Under the pieces are notes generated by a model. That model ran no database searches. It had not been told where the DNA came from and saw nothing but the letters and a program-made list of their open reading frames with translations. This document shows positions 5,497 through 5,581 of a stretch of DNA of 5,581 nt, piece after piece. This DNA is from JBOFDK01 sp051646925. GTDB lineage: Bacteria > Bacillota > Clostridia > Lachnospirales > Cellulosilyticaceae. The translations under genes and the position numbers were made by a program. The stretch lies in assembly GCA_051646925.1 (NCBI GenBank), contig JBOFDK010000060.1, positions 1 through 5,581 on the forward strand. The letters run 5' to 3'. Every line of letters begins with the position of its first letter. The stretch's first letter is position 1.

Positions 5497-5581
5497 CCTA
5501 CTCCATTTTGCTTAAAGCTACTTTGGTTTGATATAGTAGTCCGAGGGCTTAAATTCCCATACAACGAATGGTACATATTAG

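Noticed and set aside
5523..5577. Minus-strand 18-19 residue stretch (ending SDYYIKPK) with protein-like composition at the right edge
   Set aside because: It is bounded by TAA at 5580-5578 and TAG, has no start codon and no recognised match, so it cannot be called a gene or pseudogene.
5485..5581. Plus-strand frame at the right edge that stays open for 32 codons
   Set aside because: No start codon is visible, it follows an in-frame TAA, and the peptide is not recognised; too short to separate from chance.

Overview
The window is AT-rich and carries five protein genes, all on the minus strand, with strong Shine-Dalgarno sites and a short sigma-A-type promoter. This points to a low-GC Bacillota (Firmicutes) chromosome. 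A Negativicutes-like host (Megamonas/Selenomonadaceae type) is my guess from gene content and composition; nothing in the window proves it.

Layout in the direction of transcription (high to low coordinate). At 5436-5581 is an unassigned leader region with a 16-bp inverted repeat and a possible 12-codon ORF. Next is pgsA (4878-5435), phosphatidylglycerophosphate synthase, closed by a 32-bp perfect palindrome that looks like a terminator or attenuator. After 90 bp comes a 559-residue MOP-superfamily flippase of the SpoVB/YtgP (MurJ-like) type (3108-4787). It is followed after only 14 bp by an HI0933-family FAD oxidoreductase (1870-3093). A clear intrinsic terminator (1799-1828) ends this unit. 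The first two genes serve the envelope (acidic phospholipid synthesis and lipid-linked precursor export); the cellular role of the flavoprotein is open.

The most unusual part is 769-1778. A 27-bp perfect inverted repeat (1722-1778) with internally repeated AAGCACA boxes stands upstream of a leader with four exact GTTAAC palindromes in 58 bp and a fifth near-match. These overlap the likely promoter of a gene for a ribbon-helix-helix protein with a roughly 230-residue coiled-coil tail. The arrangement suggests an autoregulated DNA-binding and organising protein, possibly of a partition or nucleoid type. I do not recognise it as a named family.

Last, after a well-formed extended -10 promoter, a formate/nitrite transporter (FNT) family gene starts at 688 and runs off the left edge without its stop codon. 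There are no rRNA, tRNA, CRISPR or transposase signals.
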